The notes: generated from the letters alone by a model not told the origin. Counted from the stretch's first letter, positions 24,873 to 33,941 are shown. The stretch: DNA of 64,000 bases from Nocardia amamiensis (GCF_015477605.1 NZ_JADLQX010000035.1:1-64000); one strand, 5' to 3'. Numbers and translations are program-made.

Positions 24873-25565
24873 GTGAGCAATGAATCGGCGATCGGTGCCG
24901 TTGCCGCCCTCGATGACGAGTTGCGGCGTGGGATGTACCGGTTCATCCGTCAGGCGCGTCGGCCGGTCACCCGTGACGAGGCCGCCGCCGAGGTCGGGAT
25001 CTCCCGTAAGCTGGCCGCGTTCCACCTCGACAAGCTGGTCGACGCGGGACTGCTACGTGCCCGGTACGAGGCGCCCGGTGGTGTGCGCCGGGTCGGGCGC
25101 GCCCCGAAGGTGTATGAGCCCACCGACGCCGATGTGCGAGTGAGCATTCCCGAACGCCGCTACGACGTGCTCGCCGAGATCCTGATGGGCGCCGTGCTCG
25201 GTGAGCGTGACGGCGAAACTGCGCGTGAGGCGGCGATGCGAGTCGCGCAGCGCCGCGGCGAGGAACTCGGTGACGCCGAGCGGGAACGGGTCAGACCCGG
25301 TCGGCTCGGGGCCGAGCGCGCCCTGACCCTGGTGCAAGGCATGCTGGCCCGGCACGGCTTCGAACCCAGCCGTGCAGCCCCGACGTGCGTGCGGATGCGC
25401 AACTGCCCGTTCCACCCGCTGGCGAACACCGCTCCCGAGCTGGTGTGCGGGCTCAACCATGCGTTCTGCTCCGGCATACTCACCGGCCTCGGCGCCGACA
25501 GCGTGCAAGCAGTCCTCGCACCACGGGTGGGCGAATGCTGCGTCGAAGTGCGTGCGCCAACCTGA
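24873..25565 (+). CDS. winged-helix regulator with six cysteines, probable metal or Fe-S sensor
   Basis: The 230-residue regulator has an N-terminal ArsR-like winged helix (about 10-65) with the recognition part TRDEAAAEVGISRKLAAFHLDKLVDAGLL. Its C-terminal half carries Cys172, Cys178, Cys192, Cys199, Cys222 and Cys223, with CPFHPLA and CGLNHAFC around the central ones. The spacing recalls SufR/ArsR-family proteins that bind an Fe-S cluster or metal. It is divergent from the DUF2231-membrane protein-folE unit and an AT-rich palindrome lies between them. Regulation of that unit is the most likely role. The cluster type cannot be decided from sequence. Confidence 0.8.
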   Translation: MSNESAIGAVAALDDELRRGMYRFIRQARRPVTRDEAAAEVGISRKLAAFHLDKLVDAGLLRARYEAPGGVRRVGRAPKVYEPTDADVRVSIPERRYDVLAEILMGAVLGERDGETAREAAMRVAQRRGEELGDAERERVRPGRLGAERALTLVQGMLARHGFEPSRAAPTCVRMRNCPFHPLANTAPELVCGLNHAFCSGILTGLGADSVQAVLAPRVGECCVEVRAPT

Positions 25566-25572
25566 CGATGCC

Positions 25573-26604
25573 TCAGCCGCGCCAGGTTTCGAGGACGCGG
25601 TCGACGGTGGGACGGATCCGGGCCCTGGCCTCCGGACGGGAGATGCCGGTCATGAGAAGCTGGTCGTAGTCGGTGTCGCGATGGCGGATCGAGGCGATGA
25701 CGGCGAGGGTGAGCGCTTCGGGGGACAGAAGCTTGGCGGCGGCTGTGCGGCCCACCCGGCCGCTGCCGCGGACGGCGGCGTGTTCGGCGATCTCGGTGGC
25801 GCGGTCGCCGGGGCAGCCGGGAAACAGCCGCCGGATCTCCTCGGACATGCGGGCGCGGTATTCGACGTCCTGGGCTGCGCGGCGGACGCGGTCGCGTTCG
25901 CGGCGGCGGGAGCGGGCCTCCTCGTCGGCCAGGCATTGCTGTTCGGCGCGGGTGAGGGCCGCCTCCTCGACAAGGATGCCCAGCCGTTCGTAGCGCTTGC
26001 GTCGCCGGTTGAAGGCGACCACCACGGCAGCGAGGGTGCTCTCCTTCTTGGCGCGCCGGCTCAGCGCCGCGTTCCCGGCGGGCAGGAACTCGAGATGGTC
26101 GAGGTCCGAACAGGTCAGGCACAGCGGTCCGGCCGCGGAGGTGATCAGATACGGGCCGGTCTCGGCGCATTCGGCGCACGTCCACGGCTCCGCGGCCTCG
26201 ACCACCGTCAGATCGGGGGTCCGGTTCTGGCGTTGGACGACCTGTTCGCGCCGCGCCGGGCTGAGTTCCGCCGAAAGCCAATGCACCCGGAACACCGCGT
26301 CGTCGCCGTTGTCGACGAACTGCAGCGCCTCGCGATCGCGCCCGCTCGACAGATACGCGGCGGTGCTCGCGGTGAGCCCGTGTTCGCGGGCCCATTCGGT
26401 CAGCAGTTCCGCCGCCTCGTGCATTCGCCGCCCGTCCACCGCCGTGACTTGCTCCAACGACCGCACCTGTCCCTGCCGCCAGCGATCGACCTGACTGGAT
26501 CGCACCCACCCCAGAACGGCGAATACATCGACTACCGACACGTATTTGCGTTGGGCCAGCGCCCCTTCCGCAGCCTCGACCACACGCCGCCTCAGCTTGG
26601 ACAC
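25573..26604 (-). CDS. DUF2293 domain protein
   Basis: The protein has 343 residues. The C-terminal 90 residues are a DUF2293 domain (IRRLFPGCPGDRATEIAEHA ... VGRTAAAKLL ... AVIASIRHRDTDYDQLL). Before it is a CxxC...CxxC zinc ribbon (CAECAETGPY...LCLTC, about 142-165) and a highly charged helix rich in Arg and Glu. The fold suggests nucleic-acid binding; the function is unknown. GTG 26604 is used because the homology starts with VSKLRRRVVEAAEGA. It converges with the HTH regulator gene, eight bases between stops. Confidence 0.75.
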   Translation of the reverse strand: MSKLRRRVVEAAEGALAQRKYVSVVDVFAVLGWVRSSQVDRWRQGQVRSLEQVTAVDGRRMHEAAELLTEWAREHGLTASTAAYLSSGRDREALQFVDNGDDAVFRVHWLSAELSPARREQVVQRQNRTPDLTVVEAAEPWTCAECAETGPYLITSAAGPLCLTCSDLDHLEFLPAGNAALSRRAKKESTLAAVVVAFNRRRKRYERLGILVEEAALTRAEQQCLADEEARSRRRERDRVRRAAQDVEYRARMSEEIRRLFPGCPGDRATEIAEHAAVRGSGRVGRTAAAKLLSPEALTLAVIASIRHRDTDYDQLLMTGISRPEARARIRPTVDRVLETWRG

Positions 26605-26829
26605 GGGTCCGAACCCTAGCGCATGCCGAGGGGGAACTCGGTGATCGGCCGCCGGTCGAATCGCGACGGTCGGGCATGGTGCGTATCCAGTCGGTGTTCG
26701 CCGCACCGGGGGTGAGCCGCGACCGCGATCGGTGGCCGAGCGGATTGCCGACCCCTACACCCCGTAAGCCTTCCGGTTTCGGTGTGGTGGCTTGACGCAC
26801 TCCCTCGGCGACGATGTGAGACCGCAAGT

Positions 26830-27666
26830 TTATTGGCGCAGCCGCTGGAATTCCGTGGCGCAGTGCGCCGAGAACACCGTCACCGCGTCACGATGATCGC
26901 GAGCCAGTTCCCGCAACCAGCGCTGATTTTCGATCCGTGCCCGGCGTCGAGTGTCCACGTACCACTGAAAGATCCGCGTCCCAATGGGCATTGACGGCTT
27001 CGTAGCCATCTGGCCGTGGTAGGTGTATGCGTCCCCTGCGTGCAACAGCCAGCCGGAACCGGTGTCCACGGCGACGCCGACATGACCGCGTGTGTGTCCC
27101 GCCAGCGGAACCATCAATATTTCCGGTGGCAGACCCCGCAACTCGCGCACCGCCTGGAAACCGAACCAGCCCTCGTCACGGCTGTCGGACTCCCCGTAGG
27201 CCGACCACTTGGGGCCGTGCTCGAATTGCACCGGCCGATACCGGAACTTTTCCCGGCGACCGAACGGTCCTCCGACAGCGTCCAGTTCGGCCTGATGAAC
27301 GTGCACGGTCGCCTGCGGGAAATCGGCGAGGCCGCCTGCGTGATCGAGATCGAGGTGCGTCACGATGATGTCTCGGACATCATTACGGGAGAACCCCAGT
27401 TCCTCGATCTGTCGGACGATCGGGCGGTCGAGAACAGGGTTCGATTGCCGGATGAGTTTCCGGCCCACCCAGACATCCGGCCGCACCATTGCCTGCTCGC
27501 CATAGCCGGTGTCGACCAGTGCCAATCCAGCGGAGTGCTCGATCAACAGGCAATGACACGCTCCGTCTGCCTCGCGCAGCACCCCCGGCCGGCCGTCGAA
27601 CAACCGGCCTCCAAAAGGACGGGTCCCCCCGGCGTCCAAATGATGGACATGCACAGTCCGCTCCAA
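26830..27666 (-). CDS. metallo-beta-lactamase-fold lactonase-like hydrolase
   Basis: This 278-residue member of the MBL superfamily belongs to the AiiA-like N-acyl-homoserine lactonase group. The di-zinc motif HLDLDHAGGL is at about residues 102-111, a further His is in PLAGHTRGHVGVAV (about 188), Asp is in LLHAGDAYTYHGQ (about 211), and the last His is in VFSAHCATEF (about 268). Such enzymes open lactone rings, but members also act on other esters; quorum quenching is only a possibility. It is a single gene with a 275-base gap upstream, shared with the divergent Rv0079-like gene and its DosR-like box. Confidence 0.82.
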   Translation of the reverse strand: MERTVHVHHLDAGGTRPFGGRLFDGRPGVLREADGACHCLLIEHSAGLALVDTGYGEQAMVRPDVWVGRKLIRQSNPVLDRPIVRQIEELGFSRNDVRDIIVTHLDLDHAGGLADFPQATVHVHQAELDAVGGPFGRREKFRYRPVQFEHGPKWSAYGESDSRDEGWFGFQAVRELRGLPPEILMVPLAGHTRGHVGVAVDTGSGWLLHAGDAYTYHGQMATKPSMPIGTRIFQWYVDTRRRARIENQRWLRELARDHRDAVTVFSAHCATEFQRLRQ

Positions 27667-27845
27667 TCCATGCCGCCGTCCGATCGGTACCCTACCCGCG
27701 GATCGCCACTACGACAGGCGGGGGGTCCGGAGGCAAGGCATAGCCCGTTGACGCGGCGGGCGCCTGTACTTCCAGCGAGCAGTCCGCGGGCGCTCGTCGT
27801 GGACCGCGCCCGGATCGGGCTTCAGCGTTTCGCTGGTCATTCGGC

Positions 27846-27865
27846 GCGAGGACTTTCGGCCCTAC
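27846..27865. promoter_or_regulatory. DosR-like hypoxia box
   Basis: GCGAGGACTTTCGGCCCTAC contains GGACTTTCGGCCC, close to the core of the mycobacterial DosR motif (GGGACTwwnGkCCC type). It lies 78 bases before the Rv0079-like GTG. In M. tuberculosis the homologous gene is a DosR target, which supports the reading. A second partial GGGGACT is at 27869-27875. Confidence 0.5.
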
Positions 27866-27942
27866 TCGGGGACTCGCCGATCCGGGGATATTCGCCAGGG
27901 TCGTATTGGTGATCGCCGGAACGGAAAGCGAGTCGGTGCCGG

Positions 27943-28731
27943 GTGAGTACTTCCGAATTAGAATCGGCTGAAGCCGCGTCGGTGGTGACAGTGCGGGCGA
28001 AGGGTTCGGTCGACTCGACCGATATCGCCAGGGCAGTGCGCTCGATCGAGCGTGTGATGCGATGCCGTGGCATCGACGAGACGGCCAGGGCCAGGTTCAC
28101 GGGCCCGCCGGCTGTCGCGGGTCCGGTGCTGGCACAGGTGAATATCGATGATCGAGACACGCCGATCCGGGTGCAGGTCGCCGGTCCCCCCGGGTTCATC
28201 GCGACATTCGTCGCCGATCGGCTCGACCGGACGCTCACTCGGCTGACCGATGCGTCCGGTCGGCGGATGTGGCCGGATCCGGCACGGCCGCAGCAGGTTT
28301 CGGTCACCTCACCGCGCCCTATTGTGCGGCGCAAGGAATGCGAACTTCTGGTCGGTGATCCCGATGCGGCCACTCGTGTGATGGATGCGCGGGATTACGA
28401 CGCACACCTGTTCACCGACCTCGAGACCGGCGAGGACGCCATTGTCTACTGGGGTGGTCCGCTCGGAGTGCGGTTGGCGCGGCAAAATCGGCTGCAACCG
28501 CCGCAGCGTGGGACGACGGTCGCACTGGCGATGAATCCACGCCTCCCACAATGTTTTACCGAGGCCGAGGCAGCACGACGGTTGTGCGGATACGGCCTGC
28601 CGTTCCTGTTCTTCACCGATCCCGTCACCGGGCGCGGGAAGTTGCTGCTGCGGCGATACGACGGGGACCTGACCCTGGTGACTCCCGCGCAGAGCGGGTG
28701 CGGCTCCGGCCCGAGGCGGGCCGTCCCGTGA
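27943..28731 (+). CDS. Rv0079-like ribosome-hibernation family protein
   Basis: The 262-residue protein matches M. tuberculosis Rv0079, a dormancy-associated relative of hibernation promotion factors. An N-terminal RaiA-like beta-alpha part (about 12-100) is followed by two C-terminal HPF-type domains: MDARDYDAHLFTDLETGEDA with YWGGPLGVRLARQ (about 146-180) and LCGYGLPFLFFTDPVTGRGK with RRYDGDLTLVTPA (about 208-248). These domains dimerise on ribosomes in family members. It is coupled to the next gene (GTGA overlap) exactly as Rv0079-Rv0080. A DosR-like box lies upstream, so induction by hypoxia or NO is probable. Confidence 0.82.
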   Translation: MSTSELESAEAASVVTVRAKGSVDSTDIARAVRSIERVMRCRGIDETARARFTGPPAVAGPVLAQVNIDDRDTPIRVQVAGPPGFIATFVADRLDRTLTRLTDASGRRMWPDPARPQQVSVTSPRPIVRRKECELLVGDPDAATRVMDARDYDAHLFTDLETGEDAIVYWGGPLGVRLARQNRLQPPQRGTTVALAMNPRLPQCFTEAEAARRLCGYGLPFLFFTDPVTGRGKLLLRRYDGDLTLVTPAQSGCGSGPRRAVP

Positions 28732-29171
28732 CCGAGCGAATCACCGAGGGTTCCAGGACCCGTGCGACCGTCGCGCTCGACCGTGCGGAAGCGATGCGAC
28801 TACTGGCCGGGGTGCCGATCGGGCGAGTGGTCTTCACCCGCAACGCCTTGCCTGCTGTCCGTCCGGTCAATCACCTGGTCGACGACCGCGGCGCGATCAT
28901 CGTGCGGACCCGGCTCTCGTCCGGGCTCACCACTGCCGTGCGCGGAAACTCCCCCGTGGTGGTCGCTTACGAGGCCGACGAGATCGATCCGGTCCGGCAT
29001 CTGGGGTGGTCGGTTGTCGTGGTCGGTCTGGCGCACCCGGTCACCGATCCCGCCCGCGCCGCCCACTACGAGCAGTTGCTGCGGCCATGGGTCGACAGCA
29101 TGACCGACACGGTGATCGCCATCGAACCCGACATCGTCACTGGCATCCGAATCATCGAAAACGAAAGGTAG
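28728..29171 (+). CDS. Rv0080-like pyridoxamine-oxidase-fold FMN protein
   Basis: The product has 147 residues in the pyridoxamine 5'-phosphate oxidase-like split-barrel fold. It contains EAMRLLAGVPIGRVVFTRNALPAVRPVNHLV (in two parts, about 19-49), the typical strand pair of the family, and ends with IAIEPDIVTGIRI. It most likely binds FMN or F420 and acts in redox reactions under low oxygen. It is cotranscribed with the hibernation-factor-like gene and, with it, corresponds to the Rv0079-Rv0080 DosR pair. Confidence 0.82.
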   Translation: MTERITEGSRTRATVALDRAEAMRLLAGVPIGRVVFTRNALPAVRPVNHLVDDRGAIIVRTRLSSGLTTAVRGNSPVVVAYEADEIDPVRHLGWSVVVVGLAHPVTDPARAAHYEQLLRPWVDSMTDTVIAIEPDIVTGIRIIENER

Positions 29172-29180
29172 GCAAAACCG

Positions 29181-30140
29181 TTGGTGCGTGATCTGACCCA
29201 ACGCGAACTTCTGGCCGAACTCGAGCCCGTCGCCGAGACATGCGTGCATCGGCACCTCGCGATGGCCAAGGACTGGCATCCGCACGACTACATCCCCTGG
29301 GGCCGCGGCCGCGACTTCGCGATGCTCGGCGGGGTCGACTGGGAACCCGGACAGTCCCGGCTGTCGGAAGTCGCCAAGGCGGCGATGATCACCAATCTCC
29401 TCACCGAGGACAACCTCCCCTCCTATCACCGGGAGATCTCGGAGAATTTCTCCCGCGACGGCGCCTGGGGCACCTGGGTGGGCCGGTGGACGGCCGAGGA
29501 GATGCGGCACAGCACCGTGATTCGTGACTACCTCGTGGTGACCCGCGGTGTCGATCCGGTGGCACTGGAGCAAGCTCGGATGGTCCACATGACCAACGGC
29601 TTCTCCTCCGGTATCGCCCCGGCCGAGGTGGACAGCGGTGCGGGCTTCCTGCATTCGGTCGCCTATGTGAGCTTCCAGGAGCTGGCCACCCGCGTGACGC
29701 ACCGCAATACCGGGAAGGTGTGCGACGATCCGATCGCCGACCGGATGTTGCAGCGCATCGCCGCCGACGAGAACTTGCACATGGTCTTCTACCGAACCAT
29801 GTGCGGCGCGGCGCTGGATCTGGTGCCCGATCAAGCCATCGAGGCCATCGACACGATCGTGCGGAACTTCCGGATGCCCGGCGCGGGCATGCCGGACTTC
29901 CGCCGCAATGGTGTGCTCATGGCCAAGCACGGCGTCTACGACCTGCGACAGCACCTCGAGGAGGTGGTGGCGCCGGTGCTGCGGCAGTGGAATGTCTTCG
30001 ACCGCGTCGATTTCGGCCCCCGCGGTGAACAGGTCCGGGAGCGCCTCGCGGCCTTCGTCGACGACCTCGAGCGGGTGAAGATCCCGAGGTTCGAAGAGCA
30101 GCGCGACCGCGCGTTGGCACGGGAGCGGGCGCGTTCCTGA
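29181..30140 (+). CDS. acyl-ACP desaturase (DesA type)
   Basis: A ferritin-fold di-iron enzyme of 319 residues that introduces a double bond in acyl-ACP. Ligands are visible as Glu76 and His83 in LLTEDNLPSYH, EEMRH (about 106-110) and DENLH (about 195-199), plus a further Glu in the first helix (about 15-20). In mycobacteria DesA1/DesA2 act in mycolic-acid precursor synthesis, which suits a mycolata genome. TTG 29181 or GTG 29184 may be the start; the AGGTAGG site fits either. It follows the Rv0079/Rv0080-like pair by nine bases and could be read with it under oxygen limitation, which is inference. Confidence 0.88.
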   Translation: MVRDLTQRELLAELEPVAETCVHRHLAMAKDWHPHDYIPWGRGRDFAMLGGVDWEPGQSRLSEVAKAAMITNLLTEDNLPSYHREISENFSRDGAWGTWVGRWTAEEMRHSTVIRDYLVVTRGVDPVALEQARMVHMTNGFSSGIAPAEVDSGAGFLHSVAYVSFQELATRVTHRNTGKVCDDPIADRMLQRIAADENLHMVFYRTMCGAALDLVPDQAIEAIDTIVRNFRMPGAGMPDFRRNGVLMAKHGVYDLRQHLEEVVAPVLRQWNVFDRVDFGPRGEQVRERLAAFVDDLERVKIPRFEEQRDRALARERARS

Positions 30141-30190
30141 CGTGATCATCGCGTGCGCCGCGGCGAGGGCGAAACTCTAGTAACGCACGA

Positions 30191-32473
30191 TCAGCCGGGA
30201 AGCCGCCGGTTCGTGCCGCGGAGCGGGTTGGCGACGGGGAAGGTGATCGCGGGCAGTGTCACCGACATCCGGACCGTCGTGCCCGGTCCGGAGTGGTCGA
30301 TGTCGAGTTCTTCCGTCAGTGCGCGCATCATGTCGATGCCGCGGCCGCGATAGCCGCGATCGGAGGCGCGCGGTTTCCAGTCGCCCGTGTCGGTGACCAC
30401 GATCACGACGGTGTCGATATCGCAGGTGGCCGCCAGCAGGACCCGTCCGGCGTCCCCGTTGCGGTAGGCGTGCTCGATGCTGTTGCTGCACGCCTCGTTG
30501 GCCGCGGCGACCAGATCGGCAGCCAAGTCGTGCGGCACCGCCGCGGCGGCGAGCCAGCCTTTCAGCGTGCGCCGCAGGACCGCGAGCTCGTCCGCGTGCG
30601 CGGGCACGTCCAGTCGCAGCGGTGCCGGCGGCTGGCGGTAGACCACCATGGCCACGTCGTCGTCGTATCCGGCCGCGGGCCGCAGCCGGGAGAGCACCGC
30701 GTCGGCGACCTCGCGCGGCAGCCGTCCCGACGTGTCGGCGAGCACCGCGGCGATCTTGGCGAACCCCTCATCGATGTCGACGCCGCGCTGTTCGACCAGT
30801 CCGTCGGTGAACAGCACCAGCGTCGAGCCGGGCGCCACGGCCGTTGTGGCCTCCGGGCGGCGCGGCGTGTCGAACGTCGCCAGCGGAACCGAGCGGCCTC
30901 CTTCGAGCAGCCTGCCGGTACTGCCGACATCGGCGAGGATCGGTGGCATGTGTCCGGCGCTGCTGTAGCGCACCAACCCGCGCACGGGGTCCAGTACGGC
31001 GGCGCACACCGTGGTGCACATGGCGCCCGGGATGCGTGAGGCGACCGTGTCGAGTTCGGCGAGCAGCTGCGCCGGTCCCGCGCCGCGCAGCAGCAGCGCA
31101 CGAGCCGCGGTCCGCAGCTGGCCCATCACCACTGCGGCGGACAGGCCACGACCCACGCAGTCGCCGACCACCACGCCGATGGTTCCGTCGCGCAACGGCA
31201 CCACGTCGTACCAGTCACCGCCGATCTCCAGCGGCGGCAGCGCGGGCTCGTAGTGCACCGAGAAGCGCGGCGGAAGCTCGATCGGGCCGAGCATGGCGCG
31301 TTGCAGCGTCAGCGACGTGGCGCGCGCCTGGTCGAAGTTGCGCGCCCGCTGGACCGCGAGGCTGAGGTGGCCGATCAACAGGGAGAACAGCGTCCAGTCC
31401 GCCGCGCCGATCGCGCGGGGAGCGGCGAAACGCAACCACATGGCGGCATCGCCGGTCTCACCGAGCGGCGCGACGATGCCCTCGGAGCTCTCGGCGCCGT
31501 CGGGGATGGCCAGCAGGCTGCGCGGCGGCCTGCGCCTGGCCCGGTCCAGCAGCGCGCGCGACCGGTCGTCGAGGGCAGCGGCGCCGTTGTGCGAAGCACC
31601 GTCCGCGCCCGCGCCGGAGACGTACACCTCGGGTGCGGCATTGCGGCTCGGCCACACCGCCACCACCGCGGTCTCCGCGCCCACGGTGCGGCGCAGCTCG
31701 TCGAGCCCGACGGCGAGCACCTCGACCACGCTGGTCGCCGCGCCCACCGCGGTCGCCAGCCGGGAGGCCGCCTGATCGCGAGCCTGCGCATCGTGTTCGG
31801 CGGTCACATCGCGGATGGTGCCGACGAAGATCCGCTCATTGCCGTCCGGCTTGATCAGCGCGCTGGTGCTGACCGCGAGCCACACGTTCCGCCCGTCGCG
31901 ATGCCGGATCGGGATGACGAAACGCTGCGCCTCGGTGCCCAGATCGGGGTAGCGCGTGCCCTCCGGACTCGACCACGGATGCGGCAGCGGATAGGGGATG
32001 CCAGCGGCGCCGTAGCCGGTCAGCGCGCCGAAGGCGGTGTTGACCTCGATGATGGTGCCGTGCGCGTCGGCGACGAAGAAGCCGTCCTGAAGCGATTCGA
32101 CCAGCGCGGTGCGGAAGGCGTCCCGGCCTGCGAGATCGTCTGCGCGTGAACGCTGTTGCTCGTACCGGCGGGTGCCGTCGAGATAGCCCCGGGTGGCGAT
32201 ATCCAACGGAACCAGGGTTTGCAACAGGAATTCCAGCGCGTTCTCGGGCACGCGGCTCTCGGACTCGCCGCCTTCCGCGACGTCGTGCCGCTGCTGTTCC
32301 TGCTGGACGACCCGGAAGTGATTCTCGGTGAGATCGAGCAGGCTGATGCCCTCCACCAGCGCACGCCTGCCGAGTTCGTACCCTTCGGCGAGACCCGCTT
32401 GGCTGGGCGAATGCAGGTGCCGCCGTAGCGCGTCCGCGTAGGCGTCCAGGAAATCGGCCAGCAGGCCGCTCAT
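30191..32473 (-). CDS. PAS/PP2C phosphatase with C-terminal anti-sigma-type ATPase domain (RsbU-like)
   Basis: The 760-residue signalling protein combines an N-terminal RsbU-type helical domain (about 1-105), a PAS domain (about 115-225, RTALVESLQDGFFVADAHGT), a GAF-like segment (about 235-385), a SpoIIE/PP2C phosphatase (about 400-620, GGDWYDVVPLRDG and GDCVGRGLSAAVVMGQL) and a C-terminal HATPase (about 630-735, ANEACSNSIEHAY and VTDTGDWKP). The last two domains are normally on separate proteins, the phosphatase and the anti-sigma kinase. It is the last gene of the stressosome operon, overlapping the previous one by four bases, and probably relays the signal to a sigma factor encoded elsewhere. 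Confidence 0.88.
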   Translation of the reverse strand: MSGLLADFLDAYADALRRHLHSPSQAGLAEGYELGRRALVEGISLLDLTENHFRVVQQEQQRHDVAEGGESESRVPENALEFLLQTLVPLDIATRGYLDGTRRYEQQRSRADDLAGRDAFRTALVESLQDGFFVADAHGTIIEVNTAFGALTGYGAAGIPYPLPHPWSSPEGTRYPDLGTEAQRFVIPIRHRDGRNVWLAVSTSALIKPDGNERIFVGTIRDVTAEHDAQARDQAASRLATAVGAATSVVEVLAVGLDELRRTVGAETAVVAVWPSRNAAPEVYVSGAGADGASHNGAAALDDRSRALLDRARRRPPRSLLAIPDGAESSEGIVAPLGETGDAAMWLRFAAPRAIGAADWTLFSLLIGHLSLAVQRARNFDQARATSLTLQRAMLGPIELPPRFSVHYEPALPPLEIGGDWYDVVPLRDGTIGVVVGDCVGRGLSAAVVMGQLRTAARALLLRGAGPAQLLAELDTVASRIPGAMCTTVCAAVLDPVRGLVRYSSAGHMPPILADVGSTGRLLEGGRSVPLATFDTPRRPEATTAVAPGSTLVLFTDGLVEQRGVDIDEGFAKIAAVLADTSGRLPREVADAVLSRLRPAAGYDDDVAMVVYRQPPAPLRLDVPAHADELAVLRRTLKGWLAAAAVPHDLAADLVAAANEACSNSIEHAYRNGDAGRVLLAATCDIDTVVIVVTDTGDWKPRASDRGYRGRGIDMMRALTEELDIDHSGPGTTVRMSVTLPAITFPVANPLRGTNRRLPG

Positions 32474-33144
32474 GTCTGCGCCTCGCCGCCGCGCGGCTCC
32501 GCCATGACCGCGTTCCCCGGCGCTCTGCCCGCACCGCGATGCCGGGCGGCCAGCACGAGTGCGTCGTCGGTGTCCTTGGCGTGCCGGGTGAGGATCTCCG
32601 CGGTGATCTCGGCGGTGGACTTGGAAAGGTCTATACCGGAGGCTGATTCGGGGACGATGCCGTCGGTGCACATCAGCAGCAGGTCGCCGGGGCGGACGGC
32701 CACGGATTGCGGCTGCAGGTTCGCAGGCAGCCGGTAGCCCACGATGCCCGCGGTGAGCAGCACGGTGGCGCGCACGGTCAAACCGGCGGGACCCGCGGTG
32801 AGAATGTGGGATTCGACATTGCCGACGCCGAGCCAGCGCACCGTGTCGCCCTCGTCGAACAGGGCCAGCGAGATCGCCGCCCCACGGGTGTCGGCCATCG
32901 CGCGGTGACACAGCACCATCAGCACGTCGAGCGGTTCGGCGCGGTTCTCCGCGAGCACCCGTACGGCGCGGTCGGCCGCGTCGGCGGCGGCGGCGCCGTG
33001 CCCGAGCCCGTCCATGACGGCGAAAAGGGCTGTGCCCCCGCCGGCGTCGAGGACGACGCCGCGGTCACCGGATACCTGTTGACCGGGCAGTGCGCGACCG
33101 GCCACCGCCCACTCGATCCGGCCGATGAGCCCGTCCTCATGCAC
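32470..33144 (-). CDS. PP2C-type phosphatase (RsbX-like)
   Basis: A product of 224 residues with the short SpoIIE/RsbX phosphatase fold. The metal-binding motifs are SGDRGVVLDAGGGTALFAVMDGLGHG (two pieces, about 25-50) and GDLLLMCTDGIVPE (about 150-163). It lacks sensor domains and is a stand-alone catalytic unit. In Bacillus RsbX dephosphorylates RsbR/RsbS to reset the stressosome; its position between rsbT and the RsbU-like gene suggests the same. It overlaps both neighbours (8 and 4 bases). Confidence 0.85.
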   Translation of the reverse strand: MHEDGLIGRIEWAVAGRALPGQQVSGDRGVVLDAGGGTALFAVMDGLGHGAAAADAADRAVRVLAENRAEPLDVLMVLCHRAMADTRGAAISLALFDEGDTVRWLGVGNVESHILTAGPAGLTVRATVLLTAGIVGYRLPANLQPQSVAVRPGDLLLMCTDGIVPESASGIDLSKSTAEITAEILTRHAKDTDDALVLAARHRGAGRAPGNAVMAEPRGGEAQT

Positions 33145-33556
33145 CGTTGGGCACCCACTTCCACATCTCCACCAGGGTGCCGCGGCCGGGCGCCGAGTCG
33201 ACGGTGAGCCGGTCCATCAACCGACGGGCGCCGGGCAGGCCGAGCCCGAGACCCCGCCCGGTGGAGTAGCCGTCCTCCAGCGCGCGAGCGATGTCGAGGA
33301 TGCCGGGCCCCTGATCCTCGGCCTGCACCACCAGCGCTTGGCGCCCTTCTCGGTCATCGACCAGCAAACGGATCTCGCCGCTACCGGCGTAACTGGTGAT
33401 GTTGCGGGCGATCTCGGAGATCGCCGTGGAGATCATGGTTCGATCGGTGAGCGTGAATCCGAGCTTTGCTGCCAGTTCGCGTCCGGCCTGACGTGCGGTC
33501 ACGATGTCCCCGGACACCCTGACCGCGATCACCACGTTCTCAGCGGCCACTGTCAC
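33137..33556 (-). CDS. rsbT: stressosome serine/threonine kinase RsbT
   Basis: This 139-residue GHKL-type kinase is the switch kinase of the stressosome. The ATP site is visible as EIARNITSYAG (N box, about 48-58), AEDQGPGILD (G1 box, about 79-88) and GLGLGLPGARRLMD (G2 box, about 101-114). It phosphorylates RsbS and RsbR and, once released, activates RsbU. It overlaps rsbS by 17 bases and the PP2C gene by 8 bases, so the operon is tightly coupled. Confidence 0.9.
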   Translation of the reverse strand: MTVAAENVVIAVRVSGDIVTARQAGRELAAKLGFTLTDRTMISTAISEIARNITSYAGSGEIRLLVDDREGRQALVVQAEDQGPGILDIARALEDGYSTGRGLGLGLPGARRLMDRLTVDSAPGRGTLVEMWKWVPNGA

Positions 33557-33929
33557 GACCGTCTCGCTGGCGACGGGCTGGGGTCTTGCGGTCCAACCAG
33601 GCGAGTCCCTCTTCCAGATCGAGAGCGGTGTGCATGTCCTCGAAGGTGAGACCGAGCTGCACCATGGCGAACGCGACTTCTGGTTGCAGGCCGACGATCA
33701 CCGTTTCGGCGCCGCGCAGCTGCGTCATGTGCGCGATGGTACGCAACGATCTCGCGGCGAACGAATCCATCACGTCGATCGCGGTGACATCGACGATGAT
33801 GCCGTGTGCCCGATATTTGCTGACCTGCTTCATCAGGTCGTCCTGCAAACGCTCGGTATCGGCGTCGGTCAGCGCGGACTGCACCGACGCGATGAGATAC
33901 GTGCCCTGTTTGAGAATCGGAACCGGCAT
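33540..33929 (-). CDS. rsbS: stressosome STAS scaffold RsbS
   Basis: A single STAS domain of 129 residues. The phospho-acceptor is Ser56 in AIDVMDSFAARSLRTI, the hallmark of RsbS. RsbS and RsbR build the stressosome core that holds RsbT until stress is sensed. The C-terminal ten residues are basic and lie in the rsbT overlap. Confidence 0.9.
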   Translation of the reverse strand: MPVPILKQGTYLIASVQSALTDADTERLQDDLMKQVSKYRAHGIIVDVTAIDVMDSFAARSLRTIAHMTQLRGAETVIVGLQPEVAFAMVQLGLTFEDMHTALDLEEGLAWLDRKTPARRQRDGRDSGR

Positions 33930-33941
33930 GTGCCCGCCTGA

